Assembly: GCA_030710605.1 (NCBI GenBank)
Contig: CP092864.1
Location: 143,365,361 to 143,429,360, forward strand
DNA length: 64,000 bases
Reading direction: 5' to 3'
Source of the DNA: Cordylochernes scorpioides
Taxonomy: Eukaryota > Arthropoda > Arachnida > Pseudoscorpiones > Chernetidae
Both the position numbers and the translations under genes were made by a program. Each line of letters starts with the position of its first letter. Position 1 is the first letter of the stretch. The notes below the pieces were generated by a model. It searched no databases. It was not told the DNA's origin and worked only from the letters and a program-made list of their open reading frames with translations. Shown one piece after another: positions 55,161 through 64,000 of the stretch.

Positions 55161-55580
55161 TTATTGCTTTAGATTCTTCGTGGTTTCTATCGCTTTAAGA
55201 ATGAATCTTAGGGTTTTAGTTGTGGCATTTTTATGGAGGATTCTGGTATTATTGAAGTCTGGAGTATATCCTGCTTCTCTGAGGTGGTGAACTATTAAGG
55301 AGTTTGCTTCTGTTTAGAAATATTCTTTTGATACTCTTCAATTCTGAAGAGGTCTCTTGTGAGATTTCACCAATGTAGACACTGCTGCAGTTAAGGCAGG
55401 GGTTTTTGTAAACTATCTTTTTCTTGTTTCTGATGAATAATTTAGGTGATTAGGTTTCTTAAAAGTGAGGCTATGGAGGGTGAATTTCTAAATATAGTTA
55501 TTAAGCCAAGTTTGCGGGCTATTGTAATTGTGAAATCAGTATATGGTAATTAGCATGTAGAGATGTAGTGACCGGAGTTA
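55161..55580 (-). pseudogene. Penelope-like element fragment, GIY-YIG endonuclease
   Basis: Minus strand. The stretch IVYKNPCLNCSSVYIGE at about 55375-55428 is the start of a GIY-YIG endonuclease with the CxxC typical of Penelope-like elements. After a frameshift, IVHHLREAGYTPDFNNTRIL and TTKTLRFILKAIETTKNL follow and end at a stop (55161-55163). Upstream, ARKLGLITIFRNSPSIASLL resembles the RT-endonuclease linker of these elements, in another frame. The element is a decayed 3' half with at least two frameshifts. Penelope-like retroelements are known to carry hammerheads in their pseudo-LTRs, which makes its presence near this window's hammerheads relevant. Confidence 0.8.
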
Positions 55581-55951
55581 TTTCAGGTCTAAATATCTAT
55601 ATTTTCAATCTGGAAACCCACTTTCCTTCTTTAAAAGATAGACCTTTTTGTGGTATAGATTTCAAATATAAAGATAAATATCTTTAGTAATTATCAGCAA
55701 AAACCTTAAAATAATAGCTGCAGCCTAACTGTGTATTCCTTGCTTCCTTGGTTATTTTCTAGTGGCCTATATTTATTTATCAGTTTGTCCTCTTATTAGA
55801 GATATATATATATATATTTAAAATATTTTGTCCCAATTTGTATAATTAATATATACAGTTATCAGCGTCATAATCAAGCAACAATTCTTAATTCTGTCAC
55901 CGTTTGCTTTTGTGAATGGAATAAATATCCAAATATGGCCATTTCTCATAA
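55581..55951. other. No gene seen
   Basis: AT-rich DNA. Confidence 0.4.
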
Positions 55952-56022
55952 CCATCGGTGGTGCAGTGGTAGAATGCTCGCCTGCTACGCGTGCTGTCCG
56001 GGTTCGATTCCCGGCCGATGCA
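55952..56022 (+). tRNA. tRNA-Gly-like gene with GCT anticodon, probably a pseudogene or SINE head
   Basis: 71 nt, matching the animal tRNA-Gly(GCC) body: acceptor CCATCGG/CCGATGC, TGGTGCAGTGGTAGAAT D arm, T arm CCGGG-TTCGATT-CCCGG, discriminator A. Deviations: pair 1-72 is C-C, the D stem has a G-A mismatch, the anticodon stem CTCGC/GCGTG has a T-T mismatch, and bases 55984-55986 read GCT (serine AGC codons) instead of GCC. A long T-run (Pol III terminator) follows immediately. The mismatches favour a pseudogene. Confidence 0.75.
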
Positions 56023-56930
56023 TTTTTTTTTTTTTTTACAATTTTTAAAACTCATTTATATATTATACAAGAATGACATCCACGGCGCCAATTTATAATT
56101 GTAACGAATAGTATTTGAATAAAATCATTTAATCGGATAAAACCCGGGCGTTGCCTGGGTCATTCGGCTAGTAGTTAATATAAAAATAATATTTTTATAT
56201 CAATAGAACTTCATAAAAATATGTAAAATAGTATCCGATTATATTTAACTCGTGTTCTATTGGCGTATCATTATACCAGGTTTTCTCCTGTAGAAGGGCG
56301 TCCGTGCCCGAAAGCTAAAGAACAATAAAATGTTTTTTGAAAAGACACTTTTCCCTGAAGGAATGATTATTTTTGCTCAAAAATCTTAATATTTATTTTA
56401 TTTCGAATTGAATATTAACAAATTTTATATTTTAAATATTAATAAGTGATGTCCATCCGTCCGTAAGTCCGTGCGTATTTTTTGAAAGAACTGGTTGGAA
56501 TTAGGACTTGATATTTTTTCAGTTATAATTTATAACCACAAGGTATGCAGATCTAAATCAGAAATTCAATATTTAAAAAAAAATCTCAAACCATCTTATA
56601 TATAAAAGGAAACTTAATAAATGATGGCCGAATAATATCTTTTTACAAAACATAAATTTTCGTTACCTTTATTTTTATAAGAAAATTTAAAGGACAATTT
56701 GTACAACTTCGTTTGGTATACATATATCTATTATAAATATATATTTCTCTTTTTGATTTTTCATCGAGACTATCTGTATATAATATTCAACATATCTGTT
56801 CGTTGAAATGGCTAAAATTCTTCAAATAATAATCAAGAAATACCAACTTAATGACCTTGTTGAAATTTTCTAAGAAAAAAGTTAAAGTAAAGCGGAAACA
56901 ATTTGTCTTTTAGTGACTAAGATCATCTTC
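56023..56930. other. No gene; possible transposon end and hammerhead-like relic
   Basis: ACCCGGGCGTTGCCTGGGT at 56142-56160 is a short palindromic motif seen at the ends of some dispersed repeats. At 56288-56320, CCTGTAGAAGGGC-GTCC-GTGCCCGAAAGCTAA has a stem and GAAA next to a near-core, but no functional hammerhead. The rest is AT-rich. Confidence 0.35.
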
Positions 56931-57345
56931 AGGTGAATGAGTAGTCAATTAAACAAGTGTTAATTGATCAATTAAGGCACTTGAATATGAATGAAGTGAA
57001 GGAAGGCTGTGACGAGGCCATATCTCAATTCTCGTCCTAATTGTCGGTTGATATCATTAGCGGGATGCCCAAATTACGCCAGCTTTCCCTAATTATCAGA
57101 GCAGGACGAGCTTGCAGGCCATCGGCCTAAACATCCACAACATCCATCCCCCCCTTGAGAAGAAGAAGAAGAAGAAAAGAAGAAGAAAAGAAGGAAAAAA
57201 AAAAGATCTGGCCAGCTTGCGTCCCTCGTTATCCTTTCTACATCCCACGTAATCACATTAAGATCTCACTCTCTGTGAATTATTAATCTCACCGCAACAA
57301 ACAGCTGGCAACACTGATATAGCTAATTTTAATGGGACACTCACT
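56930..57345. promoter_or_regulatory. Candidate regulatory island
   Basis: Unique, GC-richer, with many homeodomain cores (GTCAATTAAAC, GTTAATTGATCAATTAAGG, CCTAATTGTCGG, TCATTAGCGGG, CCTAATTATC) including an ATTGATC/ATTGAT Onecut-compatible site, interrupted by a (GAA)n run at about 57160-57205. Function is inferred from motif clustering. Confidence 0.38.
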
Positions 57346-58400
57346 CTATGAATAAAAAGAGAATATATTAAGTCATTGATTAATAAATAAGTAAGGATAG
57401 GGATGAATGTTTTACCCAACTTGCCTTTTTTTTCTTTTAATTACATTTTGGCTACAAATTATAAAGAAAGAAGTCGATATGGAGTTTGTTAATTCATAAG
57501 CTTTATTTTTAAGAAGCCTGTTTTTAAAAAAAAGTGGTTGAGAAGGATTTTTTAATAGGTTACGTAAAAAAAAGAGAATTAGATAAGAGAAGAAGGCTTT
57601 CGAAGTTTTATTCCTGATAACACAGATGGCCTATCGAAAACCACAATCCAATAATCGAAGTCCAAACAGACGAAATTTGTAACTTACAAAAAGTGATCAA
57701 AACATGTTGTATGTCAGATAGAGGGCTTCTTAACTAGACAAAGAATAAAATAACGTGTTTTTTGTAACAGAATATTTTTTCTTTTACTTTTTGTTTATGA
57801 TACATCTTTGGTTTTTGCTTTTAAACTTTGAAAGAAGTGACATGCAAGGATTGTGATATCGAATATTTTTTCGGATTAATATAAGATTTTATTTTTTTGT
57901 TGAAATTTATATATATATAGTTAATAAGTATAGTTCAAATTGTATCAAGACTTTAAATAGAACTAAATAAGATTTCATTCAGTTCACCAAAACATTGAAG
58001 AAAAGCCAATGCAGAAATAATTATCATATTACCGATTAAATTATTCAGCACTATTCATGTATAACTTTATAGAATGAATTCCTACAAATGGTGATCTGAA
58101 TCTATAGAAGTTTGGAATGATTTGTTATATTTTTTGTTCACAGATTTTTATAATGTTTTACTCTAAGAATGTTTAAATATCAGTGCTTATTATAAGGTTC
58201 AAATTGCGTCAAATTATTTTATTTATTCAAAAGGAATCGTAAAATCGCTTTAATCTATATCATTACAAATAATTCAAAAGAAATATTAGAATTTAAATCA
58301 TTCGAAAGTTCGTCTGTAGAAAATGAAGCATCGTTTGCTGTTCTAGTAATGCTAGTATTGCCGCCTCAATGCTGAGATTTCTGACTATCCTTATCTATTA
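57346..58400. other. No gene seen
   Basis: AT-rich DNA. Confidence 0.4.
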
Positions 58401-58690
58401 AGAAAATGACCTGAAGTGATAAGAAGCTATCTCGGCCACTTTGTCTGAATTTATGGAAACGTCATGTTTGACTTCATTTAAAGAGCTGGCCGTGCCAGTT
58501 TTGAGCAGACTCTGGAAGCGAGGTGATATATGGAGCCGCTTTCGTTATTTTTAGAAGCTATTGCCTGGAAATTAATTTAAAAACTGCCATCGATTATCAA
58601 TTTATAATGGAAGACGGCGGTGGGGCTAACGACATTGTTCCACCTCGCCCCGGCTGCTGCCCTTTCTTCTCTTTAATGTCCACACTGTGC
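58401..58690. promoter_or_regulatory. Candidate regulatory island with a Cut/Onecut-type site
   Basis: A GC-richer unique stretch next to the 71-bp array. It includes ATCGATTATCAATTTATAAT at 58589-58608, combining the ATCGAT (Cut/Onecut) and homeodomain cores. The 100-codon open frame running into the array is not credible. Possible autoregulatory element; inference only. Confidence 0.32.
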
Positions 58691-59757
58691 ATGTCACACT
58701 GCTTCACCCCCCGTCTCCCACTGTTCTCCTTCGATGTCCACACGGCACATGTGACACTGGTAACAATGCTTCACCCCGTCTCCCGCTGTTCTTCTTTAAT
58801 GTCCACAGTACCGGCACACATGTGACATTGGTGACAATGCTTCACCCCGTCTCCCACTGTCCTCCTTTAATGTCCACAGTACCGGCACACATGTGACATG
58901 GGTGTCAATGCTTCACCCCGTCTCCCACTGTCCTCCTTTAATGTCCACAGTACCGGCACACATGTGACATTGGTGACAATGCTTCACCCCGTCTCCCACT
59001 GTCCTCCTTTAATGTCCACAGTACCGGCACACATGTGATATTAGTGACAATGCTTCACCCAGTCTCCCACTGTTCTCCTTTAATGTCCACAGTACCGGCA
59101 CACATGTGACATTGGTGACAATGCTTCACCCCGTCTCCCACTGTCCTCCTTTAATGTCCACAGTACCGGCACACATGTGATATTAGTGACAATGCTTCAC
59201 CCAGTCTCCCACTGTTCTCCTTTAATGTCCACAGTACCGGCACACATGTGACATTGGTGACAATGCTTCACCCCGTCTCCCACTGTCCTCCTTTAATGTC
59301 CACAGTACCGGCAGACATGTGGCATTGGTGACAATGCTTCATTCCGTCTTTCACTGTTCTCCTTTAATGTCGACAGTACCGGCACTCATGTGACATTGGT
59401 AACAATGCTTCACCCCGTCTCCCACTGTCCTCCTTTAATGTCCACAGTACCGGCACTCATGTGACATGGGTGACAATGCTTCATTCCGTCTTTCACTGTT
59501 CTCCTTTAATGTCCACAGTACTGGCACACATGTGACATGGGTGACAATGCTCACCCCGTCTCCCACTGTCCTCCTTTAATGTCCACAGTACCGGCACTCA
59601 TGTGACATGGGTGACAATGCTTCATTCCGTCTTTCACTGTTCTCCTTTAATGTCCACAGTACTGGCACACATGTGACATGGGTGACAATGCTCACCCCGT
59701 CTCCCACTGTTCTCTTTTAATGTCCACAGTACCAGCACACATGTGACATTGCAGGTG
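58690..59757. repeat. 71-bp minisatellite array, about 15 units
   Basis: Units contain CAATGCTTCACCCCGTCTCC, CTCCTTTAATGTCCACAGTA and CCGGCACACATGTGACATTG. Periodicity is 71 bp; two-unit variants (TGATATTAGTGACAATGC) repeat in alternation, showing multi-unit duplication. Confidence 0.93.
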
Positions 59758-60250
59758 CGATATTATATCATCCAGTCCCTCGTCGTGATTCTGGTCGGGC
59801 CAGTAGTACTTCATTCAGTGACATATACCTGATTTCTTAAAATGCATATTCTATAAGGTTCGAAATAATTTTGGAAAATCCATCGCCATTTTTCACCGTG
59901 TTCCTATGCTTTTTAATAATTTATTCATAATCTATTATAATATCAATGTTTTAACCGCTTCTTCCCAAATATTGATTGAACTTACATTGAATGTCAAACA
60001 GGATATTTTAAAATTTATTAAAGTATTATACGATAAATTTATAATTGGTTTTCTATTTGGGGAATGTGATATTACATATAGGTACATTGTAGTGAGTATC
60101 ATACACTACTTTCAGGCCCGGTTGACTTCTTTCCTTTATCTATAAACCTCGTACTTATAAATAAAAAAACTTTATGAGGCGACTTCAGAATGAGTTCTGT
60201 GCTAACGAAATCCAACATAGATAATATCAAAAAGAATCTTACGCCTTTAA
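59758..60250. other. No gene seen
   Basis: AT-rich. The 79-codon frame at 59906 is not recognised. Confidence 0.4.
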
Positions 60251-60600
60251 AATAGTTTTGAATTTTGATAACAGATGGCGCGCTAGTGCATCATATTATA
60301 AATGTTCTAATAAAAGAAACTATTTGATATTTGCGGAAGAGCGATTGCTCGAAGCATATTATATATTTATAAATGTATGTAATTCTACTGTCCTCAAAGC
60401 TTATGTCCATAGTTCTTCTAAAATACCCATTCAAAGAGTCTACCAACAGTATCACTATAAAAGGAAGTTCCAAAAAATGCAATATAACAGCGGTATGGTA
60501 GATTAAACTGGCGAAACCGCTGAGAGGGTTCACCACTGATGAGCCAGGCCCTCTCATTAATTTTTTCCATTGCAGTAAGGGCAGTAGAATTTGCTTAATA
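60250..60600 (+). mobile_element. Direct-repeat element D1, copy 3 (partial)
   Basis: Contains GATGGCGCGCTAGTGC, GATTGCTCGAAGCATATTAT, TTCTACTGTCCTCAAAGCTT, the shuffled hammerhead-like motif and the start of the end repeat (CATTGCAGTAAGGGCAGTAG). The phrase AATCTTACGCCTTTAAAATA with TTTTGAATTTTGATAA flanks it on both sides (about 60235 and 60610), consistent with a target-site or local duplication. Confidence 0.65.
60489..60555 (+). ncRNA. Shuffled hammerhead-like motif, copy P5 (best preserved, covaried)
   Basis: Order: AGCGGT-A-TGGT, AGATTAAA, CTGGC-GAAA-CCGCT, GAGAGGG-TTC, ACCA-CTGATGA-GCCAG, CCCTCTC. In hammerhead terms, stem III is AGCGGT/ACCGCT (6 bp, closing on A15.1-U16.1), the NUH triplet is GTA, stem I is TGGT/ACCA (4 bp), and stem II is GCCAG/CTGGC (5 bp), each abutting the proper core piece. 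The stem II end pair is C-G here against T-A in P2 and P3, and the outer stem is GAGAGGG/CCCTCTC against GGGAGGG/CCCTCCC: two independent compensatory changes. The linear order of the three strands differs from any circular permutation of a known hammerhead, so activity cannot be assumed. Confidence 0.6.
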
Positions 60601-60659
60601 TCAAAAAGAATCTTACGCCTTTAAAATAGTTTTGAATTTTGATAATAGATAAGGTTTCT

Positions 60660-61075
60660 CCCAGCAAATAAGTCCTTTATGGCCGAGGTTGATGCGGATT
60701 CTGAAGCACCTGTTGGTTAATAGTGTTTACTTTCGGTACTGTCGGTTACTAGTGTTTACTTTAAGTAAAAACTGTCGGTTTTCTATAGCCACGACCCGGG
60801 TTTGAATCCGGCATTGTACACCTTTTTTCCCTCTAATTAAAAAAAAAATTCTCCAATGATCCCCGATTTATGCAAAAGATCAACTCTATCAGTGATTACA
60901 AGTAATGAAAAAGAACTCTGATAACATTCTTAATTGCGCAAAATTTGAATTGCTATCCACATTTTAGGCATTTCTGCAAATCAAAAGAATTGGGGGTCGG
61001 TTGAAGGATGGTCTAAACCGTTAGTTTTCGATCGCTACGACCCGGGTTCGATTCCCGCATTTGGAATTTTTTTTC
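60660..61075 (+). repeat. Two box-B-containing tRNA-like repeats
   Basis: At about 60700-60825 and 60970-61065, sequences end in GCCACGACCCGGGTTTGAATCC and GCTACGACCCGGGTTCGATTCC (box B) followed by T-runs. The upstream halves are weak tRNA matches (GTCGGTT). They are probably degenerate SINE heads. Confidence 0.5.
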
Positions 61076-61149
61076 TGATTTAAAAAATAAATGGCTTTCT
61101 AATGGCCCCCCGATACTTGCAAAAGATCAACCCCACCATCGAGTGCAAG

Positions 61150-61290
61150 TAAACAAAACGGGGCTCTGACACATTTGTAAGTGCAAAGTCGAACTGCTTT
61201 TCACATGTGTAGACATGTGGTGCATTTGCAATAAAAGCTATAAACTACTATCCACTGTGATTATCATGGCCCATATCAGGGGTGTGCTTG
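61150..61290 (+). repeat. Dispersed repeat Q, copy 2
   Basis: Counterpart of 48330-48475. Confidence 0.7.
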
Positions 61291-62050
61291 TGATAATAAT
61301 AATTTTTAAAACTTTAAGTGAAGGTACATCAATATTTGTCATTCACCAAGTATCGTTTATGAAATTTATGGTCTATTCCAGGTAAAGTTCCACCACGGGT
61401 TGTCGAATCACATTCTGCTGATGCCTGTTGGTTCGGGGATAGATATTTGTATCTAGTCAACATGTCTGCATATCCTTCATCTGCCATACGCCTGACAGGA
61501 TTCAACTCGCCCCTATTCAAGATAGGAAATTACGGGGTACGATAGCTAAAAACAGAGAAAATACCATGATCATTCAAACGTTCATTAAGACTTAGAATTT
61601 CTGTGGATACCCTAAAGGTTACGAGTATTGGTTGTCATCTAAGAACCTTCACTGAATCATTTCTACGTTTATCCAAATCAGAAGAGTTGCATAAAATAGT
61701 TAAAAATGATATAGCACACGCGGTATGGGTACTTACTTGTATATCGTAGAAATACACGCATTCATAAATAAATATAGGAACGGTAAAAAAAAAAAAAAGT
61801 TTCATCAGATCTTTAACTGTAAGCTAAAACGTGTGTATTCAATTGGCAGGACGTCGAACAAACTAAGTATACTTAGAGCCGCTAGAAAACGTGTGTATTA
61901 AATTGCCAGAACATGGACTGACGATGTCACTGGAACAATTCGGAGGATACCTCAGAGGGGAAATGGGAGCGAGGCGGGGGTGGAAGGAAATTACGTCATC
62001 ACTTTTTTTTCCCTTCCTCCTCCACCGCGGCCGTTGAGTCAGCAGCTCTG
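61291..62050. other. No supported gene
   Basis: A 63-codon minus-strand frame at 61329-61520 has no known domain. The stretch near 61960-62045 is GC-rich (GGAGCGAGGCGGGGGTGG, CACCGCGGCCG) and directly precedes the minisatellite. Confidence 0.35.
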
Positions 62051-63660
62051 ACTGGCGGCGTATTTTGGCTCACCTGCCAGACTAGGACCGCACAGGAGTC
62101 ATTCTGGTTCACCTGCCAGACTAGGAACACACCGTAGCCATTCTGGTTCACCTACCAGACTGATTACACAGGAGCCATTCTGGTTCACCTACCAGACTGA
62201 TTACACAGGAGTCATTCTGGTTCACCTACCAGACTGATTACACAGGAGCCATTCTGGTTCACCTACCAGACTGATTACACAGGAGTCATTCTGGTTCACC
62301 TACCAGACTGATTACACAGGAGCCATTCTGGTTCACCTACCAGACTGATTACACAGGAGTCATTCTGGTTCACCTGCCAGACTAGGAACACACCGTAGCC
62401 ATTCTGGTTCACCTACCAGACTGATTACACAGGAGCCATTCTGGTTCACCTACCAGACTGATTACACAGGAGTCATTCTGGTTCACCTACCAGACTGATT
62501 ACACAGGAGCCATTCTGGTTCACCTACCAGACTGATTACACAGGAGTCATTCTGGTTCACCTACCAGACTGATTACACAGGAGCCATTCTGGTTCACCTA
62601 CCAGACTAGGAACACACCGTAGCCATTCTGGTTCACCTACCAGACTGATTACACAGGAGTCATTCTGGTTCACCTGCCAGACTAGGAACACACCGTAGCC
62701 ATTCTGGTTCACCTACCAGACTGATTACACAGGAGCCATTCTGGTTCACCTACCAGACTGATTACACAGGAGTCATTTTGGTTCACCTGCCAGACTAGGA
62801 ACACACCGTAGCCATTCTGGTTCACCTACCAGACTGATTACACAGGAGCCATTCTGGTTCACCTGCCAGACTAGGAACACACCGTAGCCATTCTGGTTCA
62901 CCTACCAGACTGATTACACAGGAGTCATTCTGGTTCACCTGCCAGACTAGGAACACACCGTAGCCATTCTGGTTCACCTACCAGACTGATTACACAGGAG
63001 TCATTCTGGTTCACCTACCAGACTGATTACACAGGAGTCATTCTGGTTCACCTGCCAGACTAGGAACACACCGTAGCCATTCTGGCTCACCTGTCAGGCT
63101 AGGACCACACAGAGGCCATTCTGGACCATCTGCCAAACTAGGACCACACACAGGAGCCATTATCGCTTACTTGCCAGACTAGAATCACATAGGAGCGAGC
63201 CATTCTGAATCACCTTCCAGTCTAAGAAGACCACACCGGGGCCATTCTAGCTCACTTACTAGGCTAAGATCACACTGCAGCCATTCTGGGTCATCTACCA
63301 ACTTCGGACCACACCGGAGCCATTCCGGCTCACCTGCCAGGCTAGGACCTCACAGGAGCCATTCTGGCTCATTTGCCTCGGTAGTACCACATCGGTACCA
63401 TTCTGACTCACCTCCCAGACTAGGATCACACAGGAGCCATTCTGGCTCATTTGCCTCGGTAGTACCACATCGGTACCATTCTGACTCACCTCCCAGACTA
63501 GGATCACACAGGAGCCATTCCGGCTCACCTGCCAGGCTAGGACCTCACAGGAGCCATTCTGGCTCATTTGCCTCGGTAGTACCACATTGGTACCATTCTG
63601 ACTCACCTGCCAGACTAGGATCACATAGGAGCCATTCTGGCCCACCTACCAGACTATGAC
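62050..63660. repeat. 37/39-bp minisatellite array, over 40 units
   Basis: Two unit types: ACTGATTACACAGGAG(C/T)CATTC (37 bp) and ACTAGGAACACACCGTAGCC (39 bp), both followed by TGGTTCACCTACCAG. From 62100 to 63090 they are nearly identical. From 63090 to 63660 units are diverged (TCGGTAGTACCACATCGGTA types), a gradient from young to old. Minus-strand open frames across it are incidental. Confidence 0.93.
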
Positions 63661-64000
63661 CACACTGGATTCGGTCACCGCTGTGTTAAAGAATACGACA
63701 GTCCCTGTATACGTTAGAACTAAAAAAAAAACCCGAAAATATTCACCCCTCAAGAAAATGCCGCAAATGATTTGTGGGCATCTATCAAGAAGCCGTGGAA
63801 ATTCAGAAAAGAAACAGGTCAAAACCCTGTCAGTAGCAAAAGGAGCTATCACTTACAGCTCCCATAGGAATTAAAACTTTTATATATTCAGGCTCCTTCA
63901 TTAAAATGCTATAAAAATATATTATGGGGTAATAAATAATCAAATCGTTAGGGGGGTTGTTGAAGGGGTAGTATATTTTCGATAGCCAACACCCTGGATC
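63661..64000. other. No gene seen
   Basis: Unique DNA to the window end; nothing recognised. Confidence 0.4.

Noticed and set aside
56288-56325. Hammerhead (CTGTAGA...GCCCGAAAGC)
   Set aside because: Core reads CTGTAGA instead of CTGANGA and no stem I or III is visible; at best a relic. A similar weak case on the minus strand at 14338-14385 was rejected for the same reason.
58523-58896. 100- and 69-codon frames near the 71-bp array
   Set aside because: Most of their length is minisatellite translation.
62050-63660. CRISPR-like regular repeats
   Set aside because: Eukaryotic minisatellite: repeats are contiguous with no unique spacers and no cas genes.

Overview
This is a 64 kb eukaryotic (animal) genomic window: strongly AT-rich, gene-poor and dominated by repeats, with one 100-N assembly gap (16313-16412). 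An arthropod, possibly a chelicerate, is suggested by the onecut exon and by the style of the Ty3/gypsy RNase H fragment at 34.2-34.6 kb. The species is not determinable from the sequence alone.

Genes. The only confident host gene is the first coding exon of a onecut/HNF6-type transcription factor (18624-19614, + strand). It ends at a consensus splice donor just after the CUT domain. No homeodomain exon is visible in the 44 kb that follows, so that 44 kb is probably intron (or the gene is broken). A second candidate exon lies on the opposite strand at about 25.58-25.86 kb and opens with a SNAG-like N-terminus of the Snail/Scratch/Gfi type. A GC-richer segment at 41.34-41.64 kb is open on both strands and may be an exon. 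Several GC-richer, non-repetitive islands (2.0-2.3, 6.5-6.96, 13.6-13.9, 39.0-39.2, 44.7-44.95, 50.0-50.3, 51.6-51.9, 56.9-57.3 and 58.4-58.7 kb) are candidate regulatory elements around onecut.

Mobile DNA. Eight copies of one TA-flanked MITE family are present, plus two pogo/Tigger-like MITEs. A retroposon family with a (GTT)n tail has long target-site duplications. There are tRNA-derived SINEs, Ty3/gypsy RT and RNase H fragments, R1/Jockey-type LINE 3' fragments, and a degenerate Penelope-like GIY-YIG endonuclease fragment at 55.16-55.44 kb.

Tandem arrays. The main arrays are 98/93-bp units (3.5-5.2 kb), about 82 bp (8.2-9.9 kb), 112 bp (24.7-25.4 kb), about 172 bp (28.0-28.5 kb), a 3 x about 67-bp higher-order repeat (30.7-31.15 kb), 84 bp (36.65-39.0 kb), 71 bp (58.7-59.76 kb) and 37/39 bp (62.05-63.66 kb).

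Most interesting signal. Three dispersed repeat families carry hammerhead-ribozyme-like cores. Family 1 sits in terminal-inverted-repeat elements and has canonical type I hammerheads (2.7, 2.95, 29.68, 32.26 and 35.58 kb), including a compensatory change in stem II. Family 2 (11.4, 33.9, 40.2, 42.56 and 60.5 kb) has all the hammerhead core pieces (NUH, CTGATGA, GAAA) with three complementary stems in register, but the strands occur in a non-canonical order; the stems co-vary between copies. Family 3 (26.76, 27.25, 27.38, 27.55 and 36.2 kb) has a three-way junction with a deviant core. The Penelope-like endonuclease remnant is notable because Penelope-like elements are known carriers of hammerheads.
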